A DNA stretch of 64,000 bases from Pycnococcus provasolii (taxonomy: Eukaryota; Chlorophyta; Pseudoscourfieldiophyceae; Pseudoscourfieldiales): contig CP150558.1 in assembly GCA_049487715.1 (NCBI GenBank), positions 124,001-188,000 of the forward strand, in the 5' to 3' direction. The notes beneath the pieces were generated by a model. The model was not told the origin of the DNA. It worked only from the letters and a program-made list of their open reading frames with translations, and ran no database searches. Within the stretch, counting starts at the first letter, position 1; each line of letters begins with the position of its first letter. The translations under genes were made by a program, and so were the position numbers. Shown here piece by piece: positions 32,545-42,233 of this stretch.

Positions 32545-32956
32545 TGGGACGCAGGAACCACTATCGCAACCCCGACGGCTTGGCTACGCCGAGGCTGGAT
32601 GACACCAACAAGGACGTGCGCGCGGCCGAGCTCACGCCCGAGCTTAAGAGGCGATCGGAGACTACTTGATCTACGAGCATGGGTGTTGCGGCGGGCAACG
32701 CGCGGCCATGTGGAGGCACCTCTATGGCTTGGACAAAGACGCCGCGCACGACTACGAGCTCAAGTATTGCGCGGAGCGCGCGTACTCGTGCTCGGAGGAC
32801 ACGTCAAAACTGACGCGCGCGCGCGTCTACGCGACGACGGAGCGCACCGCGATCATCGACGATGTTCGCGGTGAACACGAGTCCCTCACCGCGTGGATGG
32901 CGCGCTTGGATGCGTGCGTCCGCGTACGCAACGACGCAGTGGGCGATTGCAAATAA
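32545..32956 (+). CDS. Small Cys-containing protein of unknown function (frame uncertain)
   Basis: ATG 32545 opens a frame (MGRRNHYRNPDGLATPRLDD) that ends at 32670. From 32648 an overlapping frame gives about 100 residues: IYEHGCCGGQRAAMWRHLYG, a segment with YELKYCAERAYSC, and ALTAWMARLDACVRVRN-like helices to stop 32956. A one-base shift near 32640-32655 would join them into one 136-residue protein with five or six Cys. I do not recognise a family. The second part alone lacks an ATG near its beginning, supporting the joined model or an unseen exon. Confidence 0.3.
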
Positions 32957-33204
32957 GTGCACCCTTGGTAGGTCGTGTTGCGTGACAGGGGTCGACAATC
33001 AATGGATGGGCAGAGAAGGATGGCAAGACCGGGATCCTAAAAGGCCCTTTCCCTCCCTTTCCCCAAACGACGAAAGAGATCCCCGAACTAGAACTGAAAG
33101 CAAAACGATCCCCCAAACGAAATTGCCGTTTCGCGTTTCGGAAGGTTTGCTTGCGCATGCCAACCAACATCCTCCCTCATCAGGCGTTCTTTGAAGAATC
33201 TTTC
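32957..33204. other. Intergenic, upstream of NHX gene
   Basis: Contains pyrimidine-rich CCCTTTCCCTCCCTTTCCCC and several GATCCCC-like words. No telomere-like or GGGCCC motif seen. Confidence 0.4.
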
Positions 33205-34886
33205 ATGGCGAACATGACAACGAAAAACACGACAACAGTGACAGTGACTTCACTCCCGCCGTCACCACCTGACGGAGTGGAGAGTCGTACGAGATTGGCG
33301 TCGACGAGGAGTCCGTCGCGTCGTTAACCATACTCCTCCAGCTCCTCCTTTTATTGGCATCCACCGTCGTCGGGTACAACCTGAGAAGTAGAGGCATCTA
33401 CGTCATCAGCGAAGCGGGTGCGGCACTGCTCCTAGGGATCATGGCGGGCTTGATCGTCGAGTGGGTGAGCGGAGGACAGGGCGACTCGTGGCTTTCGTTC
33501 AAGTCGGAGTTCTTTCTCCTCTTCCTCCTGCCGCCAATCATATTCGAGTCTGGATACAGCATGAACCCAGGACCGTTCTTTCGGAACTTTGGCGCCATAT
33601 GCGCGTACGCGTTCGTTGGCACGTTCGTGTCGACCGTCATCGTAGGCATGTTCATGTACGGTGTCGGGCAACTAGGCTTGGCGAACAAGCTCAACCTTCT
33701 CGACAGCACACTCTTCGGCGCGCTCATCTCTGCTACGGACCCAGTCACCGTGCTCGCCATCTTTAGCCAGGTCCACGTCAACGACGACCTGCACGCCCTC
33801 GTGTTTGGGGAGAGCGTGCTGAACGACGCCGTCGCCATCGTGCTGTACCGCTCTCTGCTCAAGTTCAAGACGGCGGAAGTGAGCTTTGGTGCTTGCATTG
33901 AGGCACTGGGAATGTTTGCAACGATTTTCGCGGGTAGCTGGTTCATCGGAACCGCCACCGCGCTAGGAAGCGCACTCTTCTTCAAGTACGGAAGTTTCCG
34001 AGCGTCACCATCAGATGAGCACGGCAGCATTTTAGAGGCTTCTATGCTGCTTTCGTGGCCGTACATGGCTTACATGCTGGCGGAAGGCCTTGAGCTGAGT
34101 GGCATCGTAGCAATCCTGTTCTGCGGCATCACCATGAGCCATTACACGGTGCACAACCTGTCGCAGCACGCGCGCAAGGTGCTCACAGCATTCTTCAAGT
34201 GCCTCGCGAATCTCTGCGAAACGTTCGTGTTCATCTACATCGGCGCTAGCACATTCGTCGTGCGAGAAAACTGGAAAATTGGATTTGGATTCTGGAGCCT
34301 CGTGGCGATCGTTCTCGCAAGAGCCGCGCACATCTTTCCGCTCACGCAGATGATGAACGTGCTGCGACCTTCTGAGACGAGAATTCCCAAGACGCACGCG
34401 CGCATGCTCTGGTTCGCTGGCCTGCGCGGAGCCATCGCATTCAGCCTCGCGCTCGGAGCAGAGAATGACATTGGCAAGCAGCGCGGTGCGATGCTCTTGA
34501 GCGCGACGCTGCTCACAATTGTTTTGACGGTTCTGCTCATTGGCGGGTCGACCGAACGCATGATTACGCGCTGGGACCTTCATCGCGTCGACTCGTCGAC
34601 AGAATTGAATCCCGACGCCGAGACCGCCGGTCTCATCGAAGATGGAGGAAATTCGCCCGTGAACAGTAGTGAGAGAGGCGCGGACGCCGGCGGCAGTGAA
34701 GAGAACTCGATGCCGACGCGAAATATGCGTACCGGCAGCTTGAGCGCAAGGTTCGAGCACTATGATAACAAGGTGTTGAAGCCGCTATTTCGAGTTCGAG
34801 ATGAGGGGTTCAAAGTTACGGTGGACGACGACGACGACGTGGAATTGTCGTCCATGCCGCGACCGACTTCTTCGAACAATAATTAA
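33205..34886 (+). CDS. Na+(K+)/H+ antiporter, endosomal NHX5/6 (NHE6/7/9) class
   Basis: A cation/proton antiporter of the CPA1 family with about 11-12 TM helices. Diagnostic segments are the amiloride-site-like FFLLFLLPPIIFESGY, the endosomal-class FFRNFGAICAYAFVGTF, the core FGALISATDPVTVLAIF and the ND motif FGESVLNDAVAIVLYRS, plus FAGLRGAIAFSLAL. It would exchange luminal protons for Na+ or K+ in Golgi/endosomes. The hydrophilic tail ends with an acidic DDDDDVELSS segment. The main frame is open from 33273 without an ATG. ATG 33205 starts a neighbouring frame (Thr-rich, then PPSPPDGVES) that would join the main frame (YEIGVDEESVASLTILLQ) with a one-base shift near 33280, so the 5' end is provisional. 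Confidence 0.85.
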
Positions 34887-35007
34887 AGTACCAACTACTA
34901 GTATTCGTAACATACATACATATAAAGAAAGATTTGATTGCTATTTTACTTCTTTGAAAAATACCACGCAACAACACGTAATCAGCTTATCACTAACACT
35001 CGCACAC

Positions 35008-35910
35008 TCACACTCCACGCTTCCCCATTGCGCCGTACATCGGAACCGCCCAGCTTTCTTGTGAAAAGTGAGGCATAACGGGACCCGCACCTCCCTCGGT
35101 GATACCCGCGTCTACTACCATGCAATGCGCATTCACATACGATGCTCGCACAGGACTTGCCAAGAACATGATGGCATGAGCAATGTCCTCAGTGGATCCT
35201 ACACGTCGGTTTGGCATAGGTGTGTGGCTTGCCAAGTGCTCGCGCGCCTTTTCAATTCCATCAGCGGATGCGTCACTTGCGAGTGCAATTCCTGTCATCG
35301 ACGTTGGTATGGCACCAGGAGCAATCGCATTCACCCTAATGTTGCTGTGCACGAGTTCGGCTGCAGCATTCTTCACGAGCTGAATGATTGCAGCCTTCGA
35401 CGCTGAGTAAGGGTGTGGAGCTAAGCCACCCTTCATTCCGCCAATGGAGGCGAGACATACGATTGCACGCTGCACGACGCCGGTGTCTTGTTGCCAGGGC
35501 GCCCTCTTCATAACGATCGCGCTGTGCTTAATCACAAGAAACGTTCCGTCGAGGTGCACGGAGTTTGTTTTGCGCCACGATTCGTAATCCATGCGATCAA
35601 TGGGTCCCGTCGCACCCAAAATTCCAGCACAATTCACGACGACGGTCGGAGGAGACAGGAATGGCGGATGGCACGCCGCCTCCATCAGAGCTTGCACGGA
35701 CGCCTCATCGCTCACGTCGCACTTCATTCCCACGAGGGCAGCTTGCGGCGATCTCGCTTTCAAGTGAGTTACGGCAGCTTCGAGAGCATCCGTGTCGATA
35801 TCTCCAGCGAGGACGTGCGCGCCAGCCTCTAGGAAGAGACGCACAGTTGCTAGCCCGATGCCTTTGGCACCACCGACGATGACGACCGTGTGATTCGCGA
35901 ACTCCTCCAT
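35008..35910 (-). CDS. Short-chain dehydrogenase/reductase (classical SDR)
   Basis: 300 residues from ATG 35910. The Rossmann fold has the cofactor motif GGAKGIG near the N-terminus, Asp in AGDID favouring NAD(H), NCAG (VVVNCAGILG), the Ser of the catalytic site in CLASIGG, the YSASK catalytic Tyr/Lys pair, and NAIAPGAI after it. It most resembles plant alcohol dehydrogenases of the ABA2/secoisolariciresinol dehydrogenase group. Substrate cannot be assigned. The length is typical. It is divergent from the secreted Cys-rich gene, with a telomere-like array between. Confidence 0.85.
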   Translation of the reverse strand: MEEFANHTVVIVGGAKGIGLATVRLFLEAGAHVLAGDIDTDALEAAVTHLKARSPQAALVGMKCDVSDEASVQALMEAACHPPFLSPPTVVVNCAGILGATGPIDRMDYESWRKTNSVHLDGTFLVIKHSAIVMKRAPWQQDTGVVQRAIVCLASIGGMKGGLAPHPYSASKAAIIQLVKNAAAELVHSNIRVNAIAPGAIPTSMTGIALASDASADGIEKAREHLASHTPMPNRRVGSTEDIAHAIMFLASPVRASYVNAHCMVVDAGITEGGAGPVMPHFSQESWAVPMYGAMGKRGV

Positions 35911-35991
35911 CGTCGTATTGTGATCCAGTCACACAACAAGTAAGCTTGGAAGTGGAGGAGGGAGGGAAAATATCAAAATAACCCTCTAGCT

Positions 35992-36013
35992 AGTAACCCT
36001 AACCCTAACCCTA
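35992..36013. promoter_or_regulatory. Telomere-like array (CCCTAA)3 in a divergent promoter
   Basis: TAACCCTAACCCTAACCCTAA, 84 bp from the SDR ATG and 156 bp from the ATG at 36169. Confidence 0.6.
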
Positions 36014-36168
36014 AAATCAGATCACGAGTCTGAGTTGGCAAAAAAACGGCTTCCTCTCTGTACTGTATTTTAGTATTTTCCCTCCGACCTAAAACCCCCG
36101 CCCAGCAATTCAGCAAAGTTGGTTCACTTTCTAACTTCACGTTTTCACTCCTGGGTGACTGTGTCCTG

Positions 36169-37359
36169 ATGATGAAGACGACGTGGTGGTGCTGCGCGGC
36201 GGTGCTGGCCGTGACGACGACGACAGCGATGATGGCAGCGATAGCAGCAGCGGAGGAGGAGCCTCCGCTTTCTGAGAAAGAGATATCGAGAAATACAGAA
36301 GAAACTGTGAGGAAGATACATGATGCCATTGATGCGGCGTCGTCGACAATGGCGAGGAGGCGTCTCCTCGGAAACGACGGCGCGCCTTCTACGGAAGTCA
36401 ATCTCTACGAATCTGACTGTCCCAAGAATCTCGACGACAACGGATGTGAGGCGTGCGTCTCGGCGGGCTGCTTTTGGCAACCCGTCGATCGCTTTTGCGG
36501 AAAGGATTGCATGATCATGGACACGTCGTGCTACGGAGTCGCAGAATCGTGGAGTGCACCATGCCCAGATCCGAATGCTAAACCAAACGACGCGCCTTCT
36601 TCTACGGAAGTCAATCTCTACGAATCTGACTGTCCCAAGAATCTCGACGACAACGGATGTGAGGCGTGCGTCTCGGCGGGTTGCTTTTGGCAACCCGTCG
36701 ATCGCTTTTGCGGAAATGATTGCATGATTATGGACACGTCGTGCTACGGAGTCGCAGAATCGTGGAGTGCACCATGCCCAGATCCGAATGCCACCAAACC
36801 GACGAATTATGGTGGTGGGATTTGGACAGTGGCAGAGGAAGACGACGTGCCAGTGGGGGATCCAGTGTTCATCAATACCGAGCCGCACGCGCAGCACTCC
36901 TTCGCGCCTGAACCGGCTGATGGTGGCGATGGTGAGGAGGAATTTGAACTCGGCGCCACGCGTCAACGACGTCCGTATCGTCGACGACGCTGGGGCGGCT
37001 ACGGCGGCTTTGGACCCGTGAGCACGACCAACATCATCACGATACCGGCTCCGCCTCCACCGCCGCCAGCTCCTCCCGCCTTGATCGTGAGCGCGGCGTA
37101 CCAGACGGCGGCGGCTCAACAAATGAACACCCTCGTCGCACAGCAGCAAGGTGTCTCCGCCGCATCATCCTTGTCGCCGGCAGCTCGTGATTGCGAGTGG
37201 GGTCCATGGAGTGCTTGGGGCCCATGCAGCGGCGCACCTGGACAAGAGGGATTACGCTACCGCAGCCGTGTGAAGCTCGTGCAGGAATCTAATGGAGGCA
37301 CATGCGCTGGCACCGCCGAGCAAGCGCAGAGGTGCATCAGTGGGACAAGGACGCTCTAG
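36169..37359 (+). CDS. Secreted Cys-rich protein with duplicated module and C-terminal TSP1-like domain
   Basis: 396 residues. A signal peptide (CCAAVLAVTTTTAMMAAIAAA) is followed by a helical acidic segment and ARRRLL. Two copies of a 65-residue module with eight Cys come next (LYESDCPKNLDDNGCEACVSAGCFWQPVD, then CGVAESWSAPCPDPNA); the DNA copies at about 36390-36585 and 36600-36789 are nearly identical. A linker with an Arg-rich and a Pro-rich stretch leads to a C-terminal TSP1-like domain (CEWGPWSAWGPCSG ... EQAQRC). It is probably an extracellular adhesion or wall protein; the Cys module is not one I recognise. Confidence 0.75.
   Translation: MMKTTWWCCAAVLAVTTTTAMMAAIAAAEEEPPLSEKEISRNTEETVRKIHDAIDAASSTMARRRLLGNDGAPSTEVNLYESDCPKNLDDNGCEACVSAGCFWQPVDRFCGKDCMIMDTSCYGVAESWSAPCPDPNAKPNDAPSSTEVNLYESDCPKNLDDNGCEACVSAGCFWQPVDRFCGNDCMIMDTSCYGVAESWSAPCPDPNATKPTNYGGGIWTVAEEDDVPVGDPVFINTEPHAQHSFAPEPADGGDGEEEFELGATRQRRPYRRRRWGGYGGFGPVSTTNIITIPAPPPPPPAPPALIVSAAYQTAAAQQMNTLVAQQQGVSAASSLSPAARDCEWGPWSAWGPCSGAPGQEGLRYRSRVKLVQESNGGTCAGTAEQAQRCISGTRTL
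36390..36789. repeat. Tandem coding duplication of about 200 bp
   Basis: Two copies encoding the eight-Cys module, differing at only a few bases (GGCTGC/GGTTGC, GGAAAGGAT/GGAAATGAT, ATGATC/ATGATT). This implies recent duplication or gene conversion. Confidence 0.9.
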
Positions 37360-37837
37360 GAGGATGGTAGATAATAAATCACCACCACCAGGTGCCACCA
37401 CCAACAAACAAGAAGAAACCAAACAAAATGCGATGATATCTAATATCTGCGGAGAAGAGGTTGGATTTTGTGTCACGACGACGGCTTGGTTTTTGATCAC
37501 CACTATCTTCTTCTTCTCCTTAAGAGTAACACCAGTAGTGCCTGACCTGCGGCGGGCGATTGCCGCCATATCGCTGGAATAAGCAGAGTTGGCGTGGGAT
37601 TTTGTAGGGTAGAATCACCACCACGGGCGGGTTTCCTGGGACAAACCCGACTCTAAAAACGTGGCATCACATAACCCCTCCCCCTCGGCCCCTCCCAGTT
37701 CTCAAGAGGTCATAGTCTATTATCCTCCCCTGAGCCCACGTCGACCCCCCCCCCCCCCGTCGTGTCGTTCGGGATTTTTTTCTTCCCTATACACCCCACC
37801 CTAAATCACTGATTTTCCGATTGATCGATCACCAACG
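37360..37837. other. Intergenic region with poly-C run
   Basis: 478 bp. An A/C-rich 3' flank is followed by an unclear open frame with no domain. A run of about 14 C lies at 37746-37760, shortly upstream of the RING-H2 gene. No gene supported. Confidence 0.5.
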
Positions 37838-39151
37838 ATGATGATGAGCACGATCACGACGACGACGGCGAGGAACTTGACATCATTTGACGACGCGCCA
37901 ATGCCTGACGACGATGACGACATCACGATGGCGCCGACGCCGGAGGAGGAGCAAGATCCTGAAGAGGAGGAGGAAGAAACAAAACAAACAGCAAACCTGC
38001 AAAATTTCAACGGCACAAGCATCACAACAATTCTTGACAGCATGGAGGCGACGATGAGACACCGCATGGGAGGATACGCCGCTGCACGGCGGCAGAATCG
38101 GCGCGTGATGACGCCAGCGAGAGCCGTCACAGCATCGATGGTGCACTTCCTCGATCCCTCAACAGAAGGGAAAAAACAGTGCGCACCCGGCTATCAAGAT
38201 GTGACTGGATCGTGGATTCATCGACAGACGTACTTGGATGCAAATTACCTGCAATATACCACCACCAGCAGCCTCCTCCTCCCTCCCGCCGACGACTACT
38301 ACGACAACAACAAGGAAGAAGAAGAGGCGCCGCCGGCGACTGAAGAAGACGAAGACAGCAGTAGTAGTACCACCACCGCTGGCATGCGTAAGGCAGGGAA
38401 CATGGAGGCGTTGCAACCGAGAAGGTACCGTTATGCAAACCAAGTCGACGGTAGGACGATGTGCTTGCCGAAAGCAATCAGCATCGTCGCTGGCGGCTAC
38501 TTGTTCCCCAAATACGCGGATACCTCCACCATGCTATTCCTTTCCGTACCGGAGATGCATCTCGTGAACGATCTGTGCCCACGAGGTTACGTCGACATGT
38601 CCATTTACTTCGTCACAGCGCGCGAAGGACAACGGTGTATTCTGCACACACCAGGCGGGCTTTGGAGGAACTATTTCGGAAATCATACCAGTTGGGCGAT
38701 GGTTGTGATTGTGGTGCTAGCCGCGTGCGTTGTCGCCGGCCTGTACTGGTCATACAGGCGATCTGTTGCGCGGGCGACTCGCATGCGCGATACGACTGCT
38801 GCAGAGGCTGCCGTCTACGCGCTCACCTTGCCGACAGCTGCGACTCCAGGATCATCACCAACACGCCTGTCCGAAGCTGCAATAGCATCTATCCCGTTCA
38901 TAACACCAAACGAAAAGGATGATGATTCGGTCTGTGCCATCTGCCTTCAGTCACTCAGTGAGGGCAAGAACAAAGCTGTCGACGAGGAGTCACAAGCAGC
39001 CTCTCCGAGTGCAGGCTTAGTCAAGCAGCTGCCATCGTGTGAACATATGTTCCATGCCGCTTGCTTGGATGCTTGGCTGCGCGTCAGCACAACATGTCCC
39101 ACGTGCCGAGCAAATGTTGAGCAGAAGAGCGAGTGTGACAGTGACAGTTGA
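37838..39151 (+). CDS. Membrane-anchored RING-H2 E3 ubiquitin ligase
   Basis: 437 residues from ATG 37838. An acidic N-terminal region is followed by a region with several conserved-looking Cys (KQCAPGYQDVTGSW, GRTMCLPKA, NDLCPRGYVD, GQRCILHTPGG), probably luminal or extracellular. One TM (WAMVVIVVLAACVVAGLYW) then leads to a cytoplasmic C-terminus with a RING-H2 finger (CAICLQSL ... LPSCEHMFHAACLDAWLRVSTTCPTCRA). The RING has an insertion between its second and third Cys. The layout resembles ATL/RNF-type single-span E3 ligases. Substrate unknown. Confidence 0.8.
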   Translation: MMMSTITTTTARNLTSFDDAPMPDDDDDITMAPTPEEEQDPEEEEEETKQTANLQNFNGTSITTILDSMEATMRHRMGGYAAARRQNRRVMTPARAVTASMVHFLDPSTEGKKQCAPGYQDVTGSWIHRQTYLDANYLQYTTTSSLLLPPADDYYDNNKEEEEAPPATEEDEDSSSSTTTAGMRKAGNMEALQPRRYRYANQVDGRTMCLPKAISIVAGGYLFPKYADTSTMLFLSVPEMHLVNDLCPRGYVDMSIYFVTAREGQRCILHTPGGLWRNYFGNHTSWAMVVIVVLAACVVAGLYWSYRRSVARATRMRDTTAAEAAVYALTLPTAATPGSSPTRLSEAAIASIPFITPNEKDDDSVCAICLQSLSEGKNKAVDEESQAASPSAGLVKQLPSCEHMFHAACLDAWLRVSTTCPTCRANVEQKSECDSDS

Positions 39152-39199
39152 AAGAAGTAATTACACATTGTTCTTACAAGATTGCACATACAGAGCGCA

Positions 39200-39994
39200 T
39201 CAATCCCACCAACCCTCCTCCTCCTCCTCTTCTTCCTCCTCCTGTTCCTGTTGTTCCTGCTTGTGCTCATGTTTCTGCTCAACAAGTTTTGGTGGTGACT
39301 CGTCCTTTGCGTCCTTCGTCGCTGCCGTTCCACCTGCCGCTGCCGGCGTTGCCGCCGCCCCGACAACGGCATCTGTGCCGCCGCCGTTATGCGCTGTCGT
39401 GTCAAGGCGCGCACGCTTGGCCGTTGGACTGCCACCGTCTTCTTTGCGGTCGTCTGAGGCAAGTCTTTCCGTCGCGGCAGCAGGACCGTCGAGTTTCGCC
39501 GAGGTGTCTCCCATGGCGTATCTCTGCGTCCACTCGCGTGCGAGTGCGTCGAACGCGGCGCGGTCTCTCAGGTACAGTTCCGACGCCTCTGCCATGAGTC
39601 CGTCGTCCGGGTTTGCGTGTGAGAGAAGCAGCTGCACGGCGGTGAGCACGGATCCGATGTTCCAGCTTGGTTTCCACGACCCTTTGGGCGGCAGGTGTAG
39701 TACGTCGAGGCATATGAGTCCTGCTGAGTCGACGTTCGGGTGGTAGACGCGCGTTTCGAATCGCACGGTGGGTGGTTCGAACGGGTACCTGTTCGGAATA
39801 GCGATGTTGATATGGAATCGTCCACCTGCGTACGGCGTATCGGACGGTCCAAGCAGGACGGCTTGCCATGAGGTTAGATTATCATCTGAGCGTGGGTATG
39901 CGGAGATGCCCTCCGTGGGACTTAGTAAGAGTTGGTGATATTCACGCGTGAGACGAGACATGAGCACCGATGACGACGAGGATGACGACGCCAT
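39200..39994 (-). CDS. UBE2T: Ubiquitin-conjugating enzyme E2 T (Fanconi pathway E2)
   Basis: 264 residues from ATG 39994. The UBC fold spans residues 10-165, with YPFEPPTVRF, HPNVDSAG, the active Cys95 in LICLDVL, and the UBE2T signature LPPKGSWKPSWNIGSVL ... NPDDGLMAE. UBE2T works with the E3 FANCL to monoubiquitinate FANCD2/FANCI at DNA interstrand cross-links. The C-terminal tail contains a nuclear-localisation-like KRARLD and ends in a Glu run and WWD. Only 64 bp separate its ATG from the sialidase-like ATG on the other strand. FANCL is encoded 7 kb away. Confidence 0.88.
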   Translation of the reverse strand: MASSSSSSSVLMSRLTREYHQLLLSPTEGISAYPRSDDNLTSWQAVLLGPSDTPYAGGRFHINIAIPNRYPFEPPTVRFETRVYHPNVDSAGLICLDVLHLPPKGSWKPSWNIGSVLTAVQLLLSHANPDDGLMAEASELYLRDRAAFDALAREWTQRYAMGDTSAKLDGPAAATERLASDDRKEDGGSPTAKRARLDTTAHNGGGTDAVVGAAATPAAAGGTAATKDAKDESPPKLVEQKHEHKQEQQEQEEEEEEEEEGWWD

Positions 39995-40058
39995 TGCTTG
40001 CTAGTATTCTTCAAAGAAATCAACACGGAAAAATGACCGGCCGGCCTGCTTTGGGAGA

Positions 40059-41354
40059 ATGGGAGGGGAGGGAAAAGCAAAAGTGGCAAAGCAGGCACGT
40101 AATAGGGGTACAATCCTAGGAGGGATCCCGAAGAGAACGGCGAAATTACTCCTGATATTTATCTGGATCTACCACCCTATTTTGGCCCCCTGGCTTGGCT
40201 TAACATGTCTGGTCATGTCGGAGTATGGCGAAATCAACTTATTTTTTTCAAACTTCTTGGCTGGGAGTGACACTGCCAACATGAACATGAACATGGACAT
40301 GAATATGGACATGGACGGCGTCGTGCGACCAATATCCATAGGTAGTGCCCAGCAAGCGTTTGCCCTCTTACCACCCGTGTTTCCCACCGCGCACGCACCC
40401 TCGTTGGCGCAACTGCCCGAATCTGGCGGGCTTCTATTGGCGTTCTTTGCGGGGGACGCGGAGGGTGGGGACGGCGTCGCCATCGTCGGGTCGCGACTCG
40501 AAAAGAACGCGGAAGGCTTGGAGCGGTGGACAACGCCGGCAGTGATCTCGAAAGAAAATCATAGGAGCAACCAGAACCCGGTATTGTTCGTGACGGGTGA
40601 GAGGCATGTGACCCTACTCCACTCAAGCCAGGAGGCTTTCAAAGGACAGGGAACGGCGGACGTACGCATCGTGCGCTCGGCTGACGGTGGCGTGAGCTGG
40701 AATATGCCCACGACGTTGTTCCAGAAGGCGGGAGCCTTCACTAAAAACCACGTGCTAAGGTCCGTCGACGGGGAACTTTTGCTGCCAATGTACTATACAC
40801 CAGACGGCTTCTTCAAGAACGAGACGCACTACTCGAGCATTCAAAGGAGTAAGGACGACGGTGTGACGTGGACAGAGACACTTATGCCCGGTACGCTCGG
40901 CAAGTGCGTGCAGCCCAGCGTCGTGCGCCTTAAGGGCGGTCATGGGAGGCTGCTCGCCTTTTACCGAAGTCGCTCGGCGGACTTCATCTACAAGGCGAGC
41001 TCTGAGGACGACGGGAAGACTTGGACGGAACCCACGCCAACGCACTTGCCGAATAACAACAGCGGCATACAAGCCGCGGTTCTGAGGGGCAGCGGCGCGA
41101 TTGTGGTTGCGTTCAACAATCACAAGGGCTCGGACAGGAGAACGCCTCTCACTCTCGCGATGTCTTGCGACGACGGCGCGAGCTGGCCGCACGTGCGCAA
41201 CCTTGACACGACGTCAACGGAGCTCAGCTATCCCACCTTGCTTGAGGATGTGCTTGATGGCGGCGTGCTTCACGTCGCGTGGACGTTTGGCCGGCGCACG
41301 ATCCGGTACGCTCGTCTCGCGGGCGTCGAGGCGTGGCTGACCGCTCCAAGCTGA
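40059..41354 (+). CDS. Sialidase-like (BNR/Asp-box) beta-propeller protein, membrane anchored
   Basis: 431 residues from ATG 40059. A basic N-terminus and hydrophobic segment (LLLIFIWIYHPILAPWLGLTCLVM) suggest a signal anchor. A short MNMNMD repeat follows, then a six-bladed propeller domain of the bacterial-type BNR_2 family with four Asp boxes (SADGGVSWN, SKDDGVTWT, SEDDGKTWT, SCDDGASWP). Relatives cleave sialic acids or related sugars, but several are non-catalytic. The Arg triad was not confirmed by eye. Such genes are patchy in algae and are often of bacterial origin (inference). Confidence 0.7.
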   Translation: MGGEGKAKVAKQARNRGTILGGIPKRTAKLLLIFIWIYHPILAPWLGLTCLVMSEYGEINLFFSNFLAGSDTANMNMNMDMNMDMDGVVRPISIGSAQQAFALLPPVFPTAHAPSLAQLPESGGLLLAFFAGDAEGGDGVAIVGSRLEKNAEGLERWTTPAVISKENHRSNQNPVLFVTGERHVTLLHSSQEAFKGQGTADVRIVRSADGGVSWNMPTTLFQKAGAFTKNHVLRSVDGELLLPMYYTPDGFFKNETHYSSIQRSKDDGVTWTETLMPGTLGKCVQPSVVRLKGGHGRLLAFYRSRSADFIYKASSEDDGKTWTEPTPTHLPNNNSGIQAAVLRGSGAIVVAFNNHKGSDRRTPLTLAMSCDDGASWPHVRNLDTTSTELSYPTLLEDVLDGGVLHVAWTFGRRTIRYARLAGVEAWLTAPS

Positions 41355-41675
41355 CTTCCGACTCGCACTCCATAGCATAGACTACCCGTATCCCCTTATG
41401 TACCGTACCGTACTGAAACTTAGATTGAAATGAATGCAAAAACAAAAGGCAAAAAGCCAGGCATGCCAATTAGAATCCTACGGTACGGTAAGTAACATCG
41501 TGTACTATAGAACATGCCATATAACTGTAAACATACCTCCCGAAAGGCGACATTCGTGATTCGTCGAGGGGGAGGGGGAGGGGGAGGAGGAGAGAAATTC
41601 AGTCCCGACCAATTTCCCCGTTCGGGGGGATTTAGTTTGATCCCCTCCCCGACCAAGATCCCCGTTATTTCGGAT
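41355..41675. other. Intergenic region after the sialidase-like gene
   Basis: Contains a GGGGGA-rich tract (41565-41592) and two GATCCCC-type words (41640-41662) within a loosely palindromic GGGGATTTAG/GATCCCC context. No gene seen. Confidence 0.4.
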
Positions 41676-42233
41676 CAGCCTTCAGGCTGTACGGTTGGAC
41701 GGTTGGACGGTTGCCCCCTGTCTCGATAGTTTGTCTCCACCAGGAAGGTGGTACGGCTTGTGAGCTTGCCACGATGTCGGCGCCATGGCGTCGTCGCAGG
41801 CGGTGGTGGCGCACGTAGCGGCGAAGCCTGAGGCGTTGGGCTTGAAGGCTGGCTTACTGGGTGGCTGGTGGGTGTGAGTGTGCCTCATGTAAGAACATGT
41901 AACAACTTCCTCAACATCAAACCAACATGGAGGGTAAAGGCGACCTTAAGGGAGGGTGGGTTGACCTTAAGGTTGTATACAACGAGATGTTGTTGACAAT
42001 GTTACAACATTAACTTACATGAGGTATACTTACGCCTCACCAGTCCACCAGCTCACCAGCTGAACACCTCAGGCTGCGCCGCTATGCGCGCCACAACCGC
42101 CGGCGACGGCGCCATGGCGCCGACATCGTGGCAAGCTCACAAGCCGTACCACCTTCCTGGTGGAGACAACCTGTCGAGACAGGGGGCAACCGGGCAACCG
42201 TAAAGGTACAACCTGAAGGAGGGAAGGTATCGT
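41676..42233. mobile_element. Large imperfect inverted repeat (foldback/MITE-like element)
   Basis: The left arm (about 41676-41905) and right arm (about 41995-42233) are reverse complements. They share CTTCAGG-TGTAC, GGTTGCCCCCTGTCTCGA, the long block TGTCTCCACCAGGAAGGTGG through CGGCGCCATGGCG, and CCTCATGTAAG at the inner ends. Arms are about 230 bp and the central spacer about 90 bp. Several small indels separate the arms. Structure fits a foldback or MITE-type non-autonomous element; no transposase inside. Open frames in the arms (both ATGGCG-type) look incidental. Confidence 0.65.

Noticed and set aside
39200-39994. Assignment as UBE2J2 or a generic E2
   Set aside because: The LPPKG-W-PS-NI and NPDD-LM motifs are specific to UBE2T; there is no C-terminal TM as in UBE2J.
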